Assembly (NCBI GenBank): GCA_964393275.1
Contig: CAYMTA010000029.1
Span: 1-47,534 of the forward strand
Direction: 5' to 3'
From: SLRI01 sp964393275
Lineage (GTDB): Bacteria > Pseudomonadota > Alphaproteobacteria > Geminicoccales > Geminicoccaceae
Length of the DNA: 47,534 nucleotides
This document shows, piece by piece, positions 28,016-36,184 of the stretch. The notes below the pieces were generated by a model. The model worked only from the letters and a program-made list of their open reading frames with translations, was not told the origin of the DNA and made no database searches. The position numbers and the translations under genes are program-made. Each line of letters opens with the position of its first letter. Positions within the stretch are counted from its first letter, which is position 1.

Positions 28016-28789
28016 CTACCAGCCGGGATGATGGGCGCAGCGCCCGGCGCATTCCGGGCGCCGGGCGAAGGTCATGCGCTCGATCGCTGGCCCAAGCGCC
28101 TCGACCAGGAGGAGCGTGCCGGAGAGATCGGGGCCGAGCCCGAGCAGCACCTTGACCACGGCGATCGCCTGCAGGCAGCCGAGCAGGCCGGCGGCCGGGC
28201 CGAGCACGCCGCCCTGGGCGCAGCTCGGCAGCATGGCGTCGTCGGGGGCATCATGAAAGAGGCAGTGCAGGCAGGGATGCGGCGGGCCGGCATAGGCGCG
28301 GTAGACGGTGAGCTGGCCGTCCACGCCCTGCACCGAGGCGGAGACCAAGGGGCGCCTCGCCCGCATCGCCGCGTCGTGCACCAGATAACGGGTCGCGGCA
28401 TTGTCGGTGCCGTCGACGATCAGGTCGTAGCCGGGGACGAGGCGTTCCGCCGCCGCGCGGTCGAGCCGGCAGCGGTGCTGATCGAGCCGGCAGCGCGGAG
28501 CCAGGGCGCCGAGCCGGGCGGCCGCCGCCTCGACCTTGGGCTGGCCGATATCCGCCTCGGTGAAGATCACCTGCCGGTGCAGGTTCGTGCTGTCGACCAC
28601 GTCGTCGTCGACCAGGCCGAGGCGACCGATGCCGGCCGCGGCGAGATAGAGCGTCAGGGGTGCACCCAGCCCGCCCATGCCGACGACCAGCACGCTCGCC
28701 TCGAGCAGCCGCTCCTGGCCACGTCCGCCGATCTCCGGCAGCACGATGTGCCGGGCGTAGCGATGCAGGGCGTCGTCGTCGAGGCTCAA
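28016..28789 (-). CDS. MoeB/ThiF/HesA-family E1-like adenylyltransferase
   Basis: These enzymes adenylate the C-terminus of MoaD or ThiS for sulfur transfer in molybdopterin or thiamine synthesis. YARHIVLPEIGGRGQERL is a family signature, followed by the ATP-binding GMGGLG at 37-42, VDDDVVDSTNLHRQ, and catalytic DGTDNAATR. Two cysteine pairs (CLHC; C-A-G-R-C) may bind zinc. I chose TTG 28789 because GGAG lies eight bases upstream and it gives the typical N-terminus; ATG 28807 would add six residues without a ribosome site. Moe versus Thi function is unresolved because no moaD or thiS is nearby. Confidence 0.88.
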   Translation of the reverse strand: MSLDDDALHRYARHIVLPEIGGRGQERLLEASVLVVGMGGLGAPLTLYLAAAGIGRLGLVDDDVVDSTNLHRQVIFTEADIGQPKVEAAAARLGALAPRCRLDQHRCRLDRAAAERLVPGYDLIVDGTDNAATRYLVHDAAMRARRPLVSASVQGVDGQLTVYRAYAGPPHPCLHCLFHDAPDDAMLPSCAQGGVLGPAAGLLGCLQAIAVVKVLLGLGPDLSGTLLLVEALGPAIERMTFARRPECAGRCAHHPGW

Positions 28790-28816
28790 GCCTTCGTCTC
28801 CTTCCATCGAGCAGCG

Positions 28817-28831
28817 TTAACGGCCGCTTAA
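28817..28831. promoter_or_regulatory. CtrA-type box TTAA-N7-TTAA
   Basis: TTAA at 28817-28820, seven bases, TTAA at 28828-28831, followed by CC: an exact match to the CtrA consensus of Caulobacter. It lies 48 bases upstream of the plus-strand flagellar group (28879 onward) and about 28 bases upstream of the divergent MoeB-type gene. It is the only exact full box that I found. Confidence 0.7.
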
Positions 28832-28878
28832 CCCTGCTCGCCTAGCGTCCGGCTCGGGCAACGAGCGCGAGACCCGGC

Positions 28879-29199
28879 ATGAGCGATGCGGACGACTACG
28901 CGGTGGCACTTCGCTACCTCCCCCCGGGCCACCCTTCCGGGACGGGCGGCCTGCCGAAGGTGACGGCCAAGGGCCGGGGGGCGATCGCCGCCCAGATCCG
29001 GAGCATCGCCGCCGCCAACGGCATTCCCATGGAGCGCGACGCCGATCTGGTCGCCATCCTGGCCAAGCTCGACGTCGGATGCCCGATCCCGACCGTCGCC
29101 TTCGCCGCCGTGGCCGAGATCCTGGCCCATCTCTACCGTGCCAATGCCACGGCGCAAGCCGCCCCGGCCGACGGACACCTGCCGGCGGGCAAGTCATGA
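28879..29199 (+). CDS. Stand-alone FlhB C-terminal domain homologue
   Basis: The 106-residue protein corresponds only to the cytosolic C-terminal part of FlhB (AVALRYLPPG..., VTAKGRGAIAAQIRSIAAANGIPMERDADLVAIL, then CPIPTVAFAAVAEILAHLYR), without the four membrane helices. Free FlhB C-domains (FhlB/FlhX-like) are known near flagellar genes and may replace the cleaved C-terminal fragment. The autocleavage motif NPTH is missing; the corresponding region is VALRYLPP. The start has no strong ribosome site. It heads a plus-strand group with fliO and fliP, behind the CtrA box. Confidence 0.85.
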   Translation: MSDADDYAVALRYLPPGHPSGTGGLPKVTAKGRGAIAAQIRSIAAANGIPMERDADLVAILAKLDVGCPIPTVAFAAVAEILAHLYRANATAQAAPADGHLPAGKS

Positions 29200-29486
29200 G
29201 CGCCACGGCCGAGCTCGCCCTCGCCCTCGCCACGGCACGCCGCTCGCTCGAGAGCGGCGCCCTCCCGGATCTCGAGCGTCTCGCCGACCGTCTCGGCACC
29301 CTCCTGGCGGAGGCGGGCCGGGCCGGACAAGGCCTGGAGCTGGCGTCGCTGATCGGCCTGCTCGACGAGGTTGCCCGGCTCGGCGAGGCGCTGGCTCGCG
29401 AATGCGGCACCTGCAGCGCCGAGCTGGCGCGCGGCAATGCGAGTGCTCGGGCGATGGCCGCCTACCACAACCGTGCGCGCTCCTGA
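29196..29486 (+). CDS. Unknown flagellar-operon protein (96 aa), possibly FlgN/FliT-like
   Basis: The ATG overlaps the stop of the FlhB-like gene by four bases, and fliO follows after 11 bases, so the protein belongs to the flagellar group. It is a helical, alanine/leucine-rich protein with a long predicted coiled coil (LERLADRLGTLLAEAGRAGQGLEL...) and an arginine end. Flagellar export chaperones FlgN and FliT have that general shape, but no diagnostic motif is visible, so the name is only a suggestion. Confidence 0.55.
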   Translation: MSATAELALALATARRSLESGALPDLERLADRLGTLLAEAGRAGQGLELASLIGLLDEVARLGEALARECGTCSAELARGNASARAMAAYHNRARS

Positions 29487-29497
29487 GGGTCCGACGC

Positions 29498-29830
29498 ATG
29501 CTGGCCTTCGCCGATCTCAGCCGGACCATCATCGGCCTCGGCATCGTCCTCCTCCTGATGGCGGCCGTCTTCTGGCTGGTGCGCCGCTTCGGTCCGGCCG
29601 AAGCGCGCGGCCGCTTCGCCACGACCCGCCGTCTCGCCGTCGTCGAGAGCCTGTCGCTCGACCCGCGCACGCGCCTCGTGCTCGTGCGCCACGACGGCCA
29701 TGAGCATCTGGTGCTGGTCCCGTCCCAGGGCAGCGCCAGCCTCGTCACCACGACCGCCGAGCCCGGGACGGACGGCCCGGCGAGCACCGCCGACGCGCGG
29801 GCGTCGATCGAGCGGGCGGAGCTCCGATGA
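29498..29830 (+). CDS. fliO: Flagellar export protein FliO
   Basis: FliO is a small membrane protein that helps FliP assemble. Residues about 7-29 (RTIIGLGIVLLLMAAVFWLV) form one membrane helix, followed by the cytosolic RRLAVVESLSLDPRTRLVLVRHDGHEHLVLV typical of FliO. The predicted length is 110. The ATG 29498 lacks a clear ribosome site but is the only start that gives the membrane helix a normal N-terminus. The stop overlaps the fliP ATG by four bases. Confidence 0.9.
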   Translation: MLAFADLSRTIIGLGIVLLLMAAVFWLVRRFGPAEARGRFATTRRLAVVESLSLDPRTRLVLVRHDGHEHLVLVPSQGSASLVTTTAEPGTDGPASTADARASIERAELR

Positions 29831-30600
29831 TCGGCCGGCCGTGGCATCGGGCCATCGGCCTGCTCGGCGGCGTGGCAATGGCCGGCCTGGTCCAGGGCGT
29901 CCTGGCGGGACCGGCGGCGGCGCAGGCGCTGACCATCGACCTCGGCGCCGGCGAGACCGCCACGGGCCAGATCATCCGCCTCGTCCTGCTCGTCACGGTG
30001 CTCTCGCTCGCCCCCTCGATCCTCCTGATGGTGACCTCGTTCACCCGGATCGTGATCGTCCTCTCCTTCCTGCGCACGGCCCTGGGCCTGCAGCAGAGCC
30101 CGCCCAACTCGGTGCTGGTCAGCCTCGCCATGTTCCTCACCCTCTTCATCATGATGCCGACCTTCGAGCGGGCCTGGGAGGACGGGATCGGGCCGCTGAT
30201 CGCCGAGGAGATCGACGAGATGACCGCGCTCGAGCGCGCCGCGGCACCGTTCCACGCCTTCATGCTGAGCCAGGTCAGGGACAAGGATCTGGGCCTCTTC
30301 TTCGATATCGCGGCCATCGCGCCAACGGCCGATGCGGCCGCCGCACCCTATCGCGTGCTGGTGCCGGCCTTCATGATCAGCGAGCTGCGCCGGGCCTTCG
30401 AGATCGGCTTTCTGATCTTCATCCCGTTCCTCATCATCGACATGGTGGTGGCCTCGATCCTGATGTCGATGGGCATGATGATGCTGCCGCCGGTGGTCAT
30501 CTCGCTGCCCTTCAAGGTGATCTTCTTTGTCCTGGTCGATGGCTGGCTGCTGGTCGTCGGCAGCCTGGTCCAGAGCTTCGGCGCCGTGCCGGTCCCCTGA
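29827..30600 (+). CDS. fliP: Flagellar export gate protein FliP
   Basis: FliP forms the core of the export gate with FliQ and FliR. It has an N-terminal signal-like helix (residues 7-30), then the characteristic LLMVTSFTRIVIVLSFLRTALGLQQSPPNSVLVSLAMFLTLFIMMPTF and the C-terminal FEIGFLIFIPFLIIDMVVASILMSMGMMMLPP. Length is 257. FliQ and FliR, commonly downstream, are not here; the next gene is unrelated and 64 bases away. Confidence 0.96.
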   Translation: MIGRPWHRAIGLLGGVAMAGLVQGVLAGPAAAQALTIDLGAGETATGQIIRLVLLVTVLSLAPSILLMVTSFTRIVIVLSFLRTALGLQQSPPNSVLVSLAMFLTLFIMMPTFERAWEDGIGPLIAEEIDEMTALERAAAPFHAFMLSQVRDKDLGLFFDIAAIAPTADAAAAPYRVLVPAFMISELRRAFEIGFLIFIPFLIIDMVVASILMSMGMMMLPPVVISLPFKVIFFVLVDGWLLVVGSLVQSFGAVPVP

Positions 30601-30664
30601 GCCTCTCGGCGGTGGCGTCAGGGGCTGCTAGGATGGTGGCGGCGAACAGGGGAGTGGCGACGCC

Positions 30665-32080
30665 ATGGCGGACGGAGACAGGGAGCGGATGGCGGAGAGC
30701 CGGGTCGTGGAGGGGGTGATCGGGACTCTCAGGGACCGCCTCGGCGAGCGTGTCACCACCAACCGGGTGCTGTGCGAGCAGCATGGCCGGGGCGAAGGGC
30801 CCTATGACGGCGCCGCGCCGGACGCCGTGGCGATGCCGGCGACGACCGGCGAGGTCGCCCATATCGTCGCCACCTGCCAGGCGGCTGGCGTTCCCGTCGT
30901 CGCCTTCGGCGCCGGCACCTCGCTCGAGGGTCATGTCGAAGCGCTCCAGGGCGGCATCTGCCTCGATCTCTCGGGCATGGACCGGATCCTCGATGTCTCG
31001 GTCCCGGATCTCGACTGCCATGTCGAGGCCGGCATCCGCCGGCGGCGGCTGAACGAGGAGCTGCGCGACACGGGGCTCTTCTTCCCGGTCGACCCGGGGG
31101 CCGACGCCTCGCTCGGCGGCATGGCGGCGACCCGGGCCTCGGGCACCAATGCCGTGCGCTACGGCACGATGCGCGAGGTGGTGCTCGGCCTCACCGCCGT
31201 CCTCGCCGACGGCAGCATCGTGCATACCGGCGGGCGGGCCCGGAAGAGCGCCGCGGGCTATGACCTCACCCGCCTCCTGATCGGCTCGGAGGGCACGCTC
31301 GGCATCATCACTGAGCTGCGCCTTCGCCTCTTCGGCATTCCCGAGGCGATCTCGGCGGCGGTCGCCGCCTTCCCGAGCGTGCAGGCGGCGGTCGAGACCG
31401 TGCAGCTCACCATCCAGTCGGGCATTCCGGTGGCCCGGATCGAGCTGCTCGATGCCGTGCAGATGCGGGCCTGCATCGCCCATTCGAAGCTCGCCGGGCT
31501 CGAGCCGCAACCGACGCTTTTCTTCGAGTTCCACGGCAGCGCCGCCTCGGTGGCCGAGCAGGCGGAGGCCGTCCAGGCGATCGCCGGCGATCTCGGCGGC
31601 ACCGGGTTTCGCTGGTCGACCAGCACCGAGGAGCGCAGCCGGCTCTGGCGCGCCCGCCACGACGCCTATTACGCCGCCCTCGCGCTCCGGCCCGGCTGCC
31701 GCGGCTGGGCCACCGATGTCTGCGTGCCGATCTCGAAGCTCGCCTCGTGCATCGCCGAAACCGAGACCGACCTCGGCGAAAGCGGGCTGCTCGCCCCGAT
31801 CGTCGGCCATGTCGGCGACGGCAATTTCCACCTCCTCTTCCTGCTCGACCCGAACGACCCGGACGAGCAGGCCCGGGCCAAGGCCGTGAACGCCCGGCTG
31901 ATCGAGCGGGCGCTGCAGCTGGGTGGCACCTGCACGGGCGAGCACGGCATCGGCATGGGCAAGATCAAAAGCCTCGAGCGCGAGCACGCCGACGCCATGG
32001 GCATGATGCGGACGATCAAGAGGGCGCTGGATCCGGCGAACATCCTCAACCCCGGCAAGGTGCTGCGGCTGGACCCGTGA
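30665..32080 (+). CDS. FAD-linked D-lactate/glycolate-type dehydrogenase
   Basis: The protein (471 aa) has an FAD-binding PCMH-type domain (AFGAGTSLEGHV, DPGADASLGGMAATRASG, GYDLTRLLIGSEGTLGIITEL) and the C-terminal oxidase domain with GHVGDGNFH and GEHGIGMGK, as in cytochrome-dependent D-lactate dehydrogenase and GlcD. It likely oxidises a 2-hydroxy acid and passes electrons to cytochrome or quinone. The start is ATG 30665; ATG 30689 after an AGGGAG site is an alternative. It has no partner subunits nearby, which favours the single-subunit D-lactate type. It is not part of the flagellar group. Confidence 0.85.
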   Translation: MADGDRERMAESRVVEGVIGTLRDRLGERVTTNRVLCEQHGRGEGPYDGAAPDAVAMPATTGEVAHIVATCQAAGVPVVAFGAGTSLEGHVEALQGGICLDLSGMDRILDVSVPDLDCHVEAGIRRRRLNEELRDTGLFFPVDPGADASLGGMAATRASGTNAVRYGTMREVVLGLTAVLADGSIVHTGGRARKSAAGYDLTRLLIGSEGTLGIITELRLRLFGIPEAISAAVAAFPSVQAAVETVQLTIQSGIPVARIELLDAVQMRACIAHSKLAGLEPQPTLFFEFHGSAASVAEQAEAVQAIAGDLGGTGFRWSTSTEERSRLWRARHDAYYAALALRPGCRGWATDVCVPISKLASCIAETETDLGESGLLAPIVGHVGDGNFHLLFLLDPNDPDEQARAKAVNARLIERALQLGGTCTGEHGIGMGKIKSLEREHADAMGMMRTIKRALDPANILNPGKVLRLDP

Positions 32081-32208
32081 TGAACGCGGACCGACGCCGG
32101 CAAGACTCGCTGCCTGTTTGGCACACGTCGTCCGCTGTCCGCCGGGTCCGATCGGCAACCGGGGGCCTTGCCCGGCGCCGGCGGCCATGCAGAAGGCGCG
32201 GCGGATTT

Positions 32209-32247
32209 GGGGGCGACCGCCCTTCCGGCGGGGCTGCGCGGTCCCCC
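32209..32247. repeat. Imperfect inverted repeat between convergent genes
   Basis: GGGGG and ACCGC (32209-32213, 32216-32220) face GCGGT and CCCCC (32238-32242, 32243-32247). It sits in the 249-base gap between two convergent stops, where a bidirectional terminator would be expected, but there is no T-run and the loop is 17 bases. I see no gene in the rest of this gap. Confidence 0.3.
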
Positions 32248-32329
32248 ATCACCCGGGATGACGCGCCGACTCATGCACCTGAAGCCCGTGTCCCCGGCCC
32301 GTGCAGCCGCCCCGATTCCTCGTCTTTTC

Positions 32330-33355
32330 CTAGACCGTCGAGGTCACCTTCTTCAGCCCCCGCGGCCGATCGGGATCGTGCCCCCTGGCGACCGCCAGGG
32401 CCGCCGCCATCGGGTAGAAGGCGGCGATCGCCACGATCGGATCGAGCAGGGGATGCAGGGGCTCGGGCAGCCGCACCGCGAGGCCGGCGACCTTCGGGTC
32501 GGGGCTCGCCGTGATCACCGTGCCGCCCGCCGCCGCCATCTCCGCCGCGAAAGCGGCCGTATCCGCGCCGCCCGCGTCGGCGAGCGCTATCGCCAGGAGC
32601 GGGAACCCGTCGTCGATCACCGCCCGGGGCCCGTGCCGCACCTCGGCCGAGCTGAACGCCTCGGCATGGAGGTAGGAGGTCTCCTTGAGCTTGAGCGCGG
32701 CCTCGTTGGCGATCGCCAGGGCCGGCCCGCGGCCGAGCACGTAGAGGCTCGACGCCTCGGCGAGGCTCTCGACCGTGCTTCCCCAGTCCACCGCCAGCGC
32801 CGCCTCGAGCCGCGCCGGCAGGCGCTCGAGGCCCGCCATCAGCGCCTGGTCGCCGCGCCAGACGGCGATCAGCCGGGCGATGGCGACCAGGGTCAGGATG
32901 AAGCTCTTGGTGGCGGCGACGCTCCGCTCGGCGCCGGCACGCTGCGGCAGGACATGCCCCGAAGCCTCGGCGAGGGCCGATCCCGGCTGGTTGACGATCG
33001 CCGCCGTCACCGCCCCCGAAGCGCTCGCCGCCTGCATGCTGGCCACCAGATCCGGGCTGGCGCCCGACTGGGAAAGCCCGACCACGAAGGCCCGGTCGAG
33101 CGCCAGCTTGGCGCCGTAGCGGCTGACCAGCGACGGCGGCAGCGACGCCGTGGCGAGCCCGGCGGCGAGGGCGAGCAAGGTGGCGGCGTAGGCCGCCGCA
33201 TGGTCCGAGCTGCCGCGCGCGATGGTTGCGGCGAAGACCGGCGGCGCCGCGTCGAGGGCCGCCGCGAGCGCCGCGTAGGCCTCGCTGTCCGCCGCCAGTT
33301 GGGCAGCGACCAGCGTCGGCGTCTCGCGCACCTCGTCGAGCATGAGGGACGACAT
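32330..33355 (-). CDS. SIS-domain glucosamine-6-phosphate deaminase/isomerase (GlmS isomerase-like)
   Basis: The protein (341 aa) is made of two SIS domains without a glutaminase domain. GSSDHAAAYAATLL and SQSGASPD match the sugar-phosphate loops, and EAALKLKETSYLHAEAFSSAEVRHGP aligns with the GlmS isomerase site; the end (PRGLKKVTSTV) preserves the GlmS C-terminal lysine. Such proteins can act as class II NagB, releasing ammonia and fructose-6-phosphate from glucosamine-6-phosphate. Its one-base overlap with the adjoining kinase gene supports this role. Confidence 0.82.
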   Translation of the reverse strand: MSSLMLDEVRETPTLVAAQLAADSEAYAALAAALDAAPPVFAATIARGSSDHAAAYAATLLALAAGLATASLPPSLVSRYGAKLALDRAFVVGLSQSGASPDLVASMQAASASGAVTAAIVNQPGSALAEASGHVLPQRAGAERSVAATKSFILTLVAIARLIAVWRGDQALMAGLERLPARLEAALAVDWGSTVESLAEASSLYVLGRGPALAIANEAALKLKETSYLHAEAFSSAEVRHGPRAVIDDGFPLLAIALADAGGADTAAFAAEMAAAGGTVITASPDPKVAGLAVRLPEPLHPLLDPIVAIAAFYPMAAALAVARGHDPDRPRGLKKVTSTV

Positions 33356-34278
33356 CAGGGTTCCTTTCGTCGGGCTTCGGGGAATTCGGCGGGGCTGTGG
33401 CCACGGGCGATCAGGAAGGCGCCATCCAGAGGCGAGCCCGCCCGTCCGCTCCCCTCGAGCGCCGGACCGAGCGCGGCGGCGATGGGTGCGCGGAAGACCT
33501 CGGCGAGGCCGCCGCCCAGGACCAGCTTCTCCGCTGCCGTGGCGGCCAGCGCTTGGGCCAGCCGCACATGGTGGCCGGCCGCCTCGTCGATCAGGGAGCG
33601 GGCGTGCCGATCGCCGGCGGCGGCCGTCTCGACGACCAGGGGGGCGAGGCTCGCGAACTCGGCCGGCCGCGCCCCCTTGAGCCAGGCCAGGATGGCCGAA
33701 GGCGCCGATCCCAGGCGCGATTCCAGAAGCGGCCAGAGAGCGCTTTCGGCATCGGCGCCGTAGCCGTCGAGCCGCTCCAGCCAGTCGCCGAGCGCCCGCA
33801 GGCCGAGCCAGGCGCCGCCGCCCCGGTCGCCGATCGGAAAGCCCCAGCCGCCGAGCTGGCGATGCTCGCCCGAGGCGTGGAGTCGAAACCCGACCACGCC
33901 GGTGCCGATGGCGAGCAGCGCGCCGGGCCGACCCTCGACCGCCCCGATCAGCGCCACATAGCCGTCGCTCGAGAGATGCCGCGCCTTAAAATCGCCGAGC
34001 TCCGCCCGGAACAGCTCGCCGCTGCCGGGAGCGCTGGTCCCGGCCAGCCCGGCGCTCACCACGGTCGCCGCCGCAGCCGATTCCGGCTCCAGCCCCGCTT
34101 CGGCGCAGAGGCGCTGCCAGAGGGCGCGGATCTCGGCGAGGCCGCCGACCGGGTCCTGATAGAGGTTGCACGGCCCGCCGACCGCCTCGACGACCCGAGC
34201 GCCGTCCCAGGGAGCGAGCGCCGCCCGGGTCTTGGTGCCGCCACCGTCGACGGCAAGAATATAGCGTTCCCCAGCCAT
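33355..34278 (-). CDS. BadF/BcrA-type N-acetylglucosamine (or MurNAc) kinase
   Basis: This sugar-kinase fold of the BadF/BadG/BcrA ATPase family has DGGGTKTRAAL at residues 10-20 (phosphate 1), GDRGGGAWLG and the ADENOSINE loop LVLGGGLAEV. Such enzymes phosphorylate GlcNAc, or both GlcNAc and MurNAc. It is coupled to the SIS gene and divergent from murQ, which needs MurNAc-6-phosphate as substrate, so double specificity is plausible. The 307-residue length is normal. No ribosome site precedes ATG 34278; operator-like repeats lie right upstream. Confidence 0.82.
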   Translation of the reverse strand: MAGERYILAVDGGGTKTRAALAPWDGARVVEAVGGPCNLYQDPVGGLAEIRALWQRLCAEAGLEPESAAAATVVSAGLAGTSAPGSGELFRAELGDFKARHLSSDGYVALIGAVEGRPGALLAIGTGVVGFRLHASGEHRQLGGWGFPIGDRGGGAWLGLRALGDWLERLDGYGADAESALWPLLESRLGSAPSAILAWLKGARPAEFASLAPLVVETAAAGDRHARSLIDEAAGHHVRLAQALAATAAEKLVLGGGLAEVFRAPIAAALGPALEGSGRAGSPLDGAFLIARGHSPAEFPEARRKEP

Positions 34279-34286
34279 GCACCATG

Positions 34287-34428
34287 CATACCAAAAGGGA
34301 CCAATTCTGACAATAGACCATCCCTATGAGTATCATTTTTCGTGGTGCATCAATGTAATAACGAGAATACGGTCCGATTCTTCACGCCGTGCGGAATACC
34401 TCTTGCCCGGTGGTATTTTTTTGGTATG
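34287..34428. promoter_or_regulatory. Operator-like repeats in the divergent amino-sugar promoter region
   Basis: The 10-base word CATACCAAAA (34287-34296) is inverted exactly as TTTTGGTATG at 34419-34428, one on each side of the divergent region. TGGTAT also occurs at 34411-34416, 11 bases (one helical turn) before 34422-34427. ATGCACCA (34277-34284) and TGGTGCAT (34343-34350) form another exact inverted pair. GGACCA (34298) and AGACCA (34315) add half-sites. A HutC/NagR-type GntR regulator (35415-36173) lies nearby, and such regulators bind TGGT-rich palindromes. Confidence 0.6.
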
Positions 34429-34430
34429 GT
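34403..34430 (+). promoter_or_regulatory. Candidate sigma-70-type promoter of murQ
   Basis: TTGCCC at 34403-34408 and TATGGT at 34425-34430 are 16 bases apart. Both TGGTAT half-sites fall between or over these elements, so a bound regulator would block RNA polymerase. The murQ ATG is 22 bases after the -10 box. This is an inference from spacing. Confidence 0.4.
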
Positions 34431-34452
34431 TCGACCGACAACGGAGGCAGCG

Positions 34453-35355
34453 ATGGACACGGAACGACGCCTCGAGCGCTATCGCGCGGCCGACCGCTGG
34501 CCGACCGAGGAAGCGCTCGCCGCCATGCTCGACAACCAGATGGCCGCCTTCGGCGCCGTGCGGCAGGCCTTGCCGGCCCTCGCCGCCGCCGTTCAGGCGG
34601 CAGCCGACCGCCTCGCGAACGACAAGGGCCGGCTGGTCTATGTCGGCGCCGGCGCCTCCGGCCGTCTCGCCGTCCAGGACGGGGTCGAGCTCCACCCGAC
34701 CTTCGGCTGGCCGCATGACCGGCTCGTCTACCTCATGGCCGGCGGCGAGGCGGCCCTGATCCGATCCCGCGAGGGTGCGGAGGACGATGCCGAGGCCGGT
34801 GCCGACGCGATCCGCGAGCACGCCATCGGCCGGGCCGACGTGGTTCTCGGCGTCGCCGCCTCCGGCACCACCTCCTTCACCCGCGCCGCCATCCGCGCCG
34901 CCAGGGAGCGGGGTTCGCTCACCATCGGCATGGCCAACAACCGGGCGGCACCGCTGCTCGCCGAGGCCGAGCACGCCATCCTCCTCGAAACGGGCCCGGA
35001 GTTTCTCGCCGGCTCGACCCGGATGACCGCCGGCACCGCGCAGAAGATGGCGCTCAACCTCTTCTCGACCCAGCTCATGACCGAGCTCGGCCGCGTCTAT
35101 GACGGCCTCATGGTCAACGTCGTCGCCTCGAACGCGAAGCTGATCGAGCGCGGCCGGCTGATGGTCGAGGCGATCACCGGCTGCGACGACGAGACCGCCC
35201 GGGACGCGCACGAGGAAGCCCGGCACGACGTCAAGCTCGCCGTCCTCCTGGTGGACGGCCTGCCGCTCGACGCGGCCCGAAGCTGCCTCGCGCGGGCCAG
35301 GGGCAACCTGCGCCGTGCCCGGGACATCGAGCCCGAGCCGATCCACGAGACCTAG
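34453..35355 (+). CDS. murQ: N-acetylmuramic acid 6-phosphate etherase
   Basis: MurQ splits the lactyl ether of MurNAc-6-phosphate, giving GlcNAc-6-phosphate and D-lactate, in cell-wall recycling. The SIS fold is clear: VYVGAGASGRLAVQDGVELHPTFG with the catalytic Glu in the VE, REGAEDD with the second Glu, and SGTTSFT, then GSTRMTAGTAQK. The start at 34453 has GGAGG five bases upstream; the longer ORF from 34342 lacks one. Length 300 is normal. Its D-lactate product could feed the dehydrogenase at 30665-32080, though that link is only spatial. Confidence 0.95.
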   Translation: MDTERRLERYRAADRWPTEEALAAMLDNQMAAFGAVRQALPALAAAVQAAADRLANDKGRLVYVGAGASGRLAVQDGVELHPTFGWPHDRLVYLMAGGEAALIRSREGAEDDAEAGADAIREHAIGRADVVLGVAASGTTSFTRAAIRAARERGSLTIGMANNRAAPLLAEAEHAILLETGPEFLAGSTRMTAGTAQKMALNLFSTQLMTELGRVYDGLMVNVVASNAKLIERGRLMVEAITGCDDETARDAHEEARHDVKLAVLLVDGLPLDAARSCLARARGNLRRARDIEPEPIHET

Positions 35356-35414
35356 CCGCGCACCCGAAAGGCAACTGCCATGCGACCGGCTTCGGCCGCC
35401 GACCACCCGACGCG

Positions 35415-36173
35415 ATGATCTCGCCGACCGCCATGGCGGACAGCCGCCTCGCCTGCCTGCGCCCCGATCCGGCCGGCGCCGGCCCGCTCTATCTGCAACT
35501 GGCCGAGCGCCTCGAGCGGGCCGTCGTCGGCGGCCTGCTCCGGGACGGCGAGCCGCTGCCGCCCGAGCGGATGCTGGCGGAGATCCTCGACGTCTCGCGC
35601 ACCACGGTTCGCCGGGCGCTCGACGAGCTCGTCCGTCGCGGCCTGGTCACCACCCGGCACGGCTCGGGCAACTTCGTCGCCAGCCGCTTCGAGCAGCCTT
35701 TGGCGCGCCTCTCCAGCTTCACCGAGGACATGGCGGCGCGCGGCCGCGAGTCGAGCTTTCGCTGGCTCGAGCGCGGTCGCGGCCGGCCCAGCCCGGAGGA
35801 GACCGTGGCGCTCAATCTCGGTCCCGGCGACGATGTCAGCCGCTTCGTTCGCCTGCGCTTCGCCGACGGCGAGCCGATGTGCATCGAGCGCGCCTCGATC
35901 CCGGCCCGCTATCTGCCCGATCCGGACCGGGTCGAGAGCTCGCTCTATGCAGCGCTCCGTGCCCTGGGCGTGGAGCCGGTGCGGGCGCTGCAGCATCTGC
36001 GGGCCGCGGCGGCTGGTCCGGCGGATGCAGCCCTCCTCGCGATTTTGGCAGGCCACCCGGTGATGGCCACCGTGCGCCACGGCTTCCTCGCCGACGACCG
36101 GCCGGTCGAGCTCACCCGCTCGCTCTACCGCGCCGACCGCTACGACTTCGTCGCCGAGATGCGCCGCAGCTGA
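35415..36173 (+). CDS. GntR-family (HutC/NagR-like) transcriptional regulator
   Basis: The protein has an N-terminal winged helix (about residues 25-92: PLYLQLAERLERAVV, then LAEILDVSRTTVRRALDELVRRGLV) and a C-terminal UTRA ligand domain (LSSFTEDMAARG..., then RAL...RADRYDFVAEM). UTRA regulators sense sugar phosphates, and NagR-type members respond to GlcNAc-6-P or GlcN-6-P. Lying between murQ and nagA, it most likely controls this locus through the TGGTAT sites at 34287-34428. It starts at ATG 35415 and lies 59 bases after murQ. ATG 35433 is a possible alternative start. Confidence 0.87.
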   Translation: MISPTAMADSRLACLRPDPAGAGPLYLQLAERLERAVVGGLLRDGEPLPPERMLAEILDVSRTTVRRALDELVRRGLVTTRHGSGNFVASRFEQPLARLSSFTEDMAARGRESSFRWLERGRGRPSPEETVALNLGPGDDVSRFVRLRFADGEPMCIERASIPARYLPDPDRVESSLYAALRALGVEPVRALQHLRAAAAGPADAALLAILAGHPVMATVRHGFLADDRPVELTRSLYRADRYDFVAEMRRS

Positions 36174-36184
36174 AGGAGACCAGC

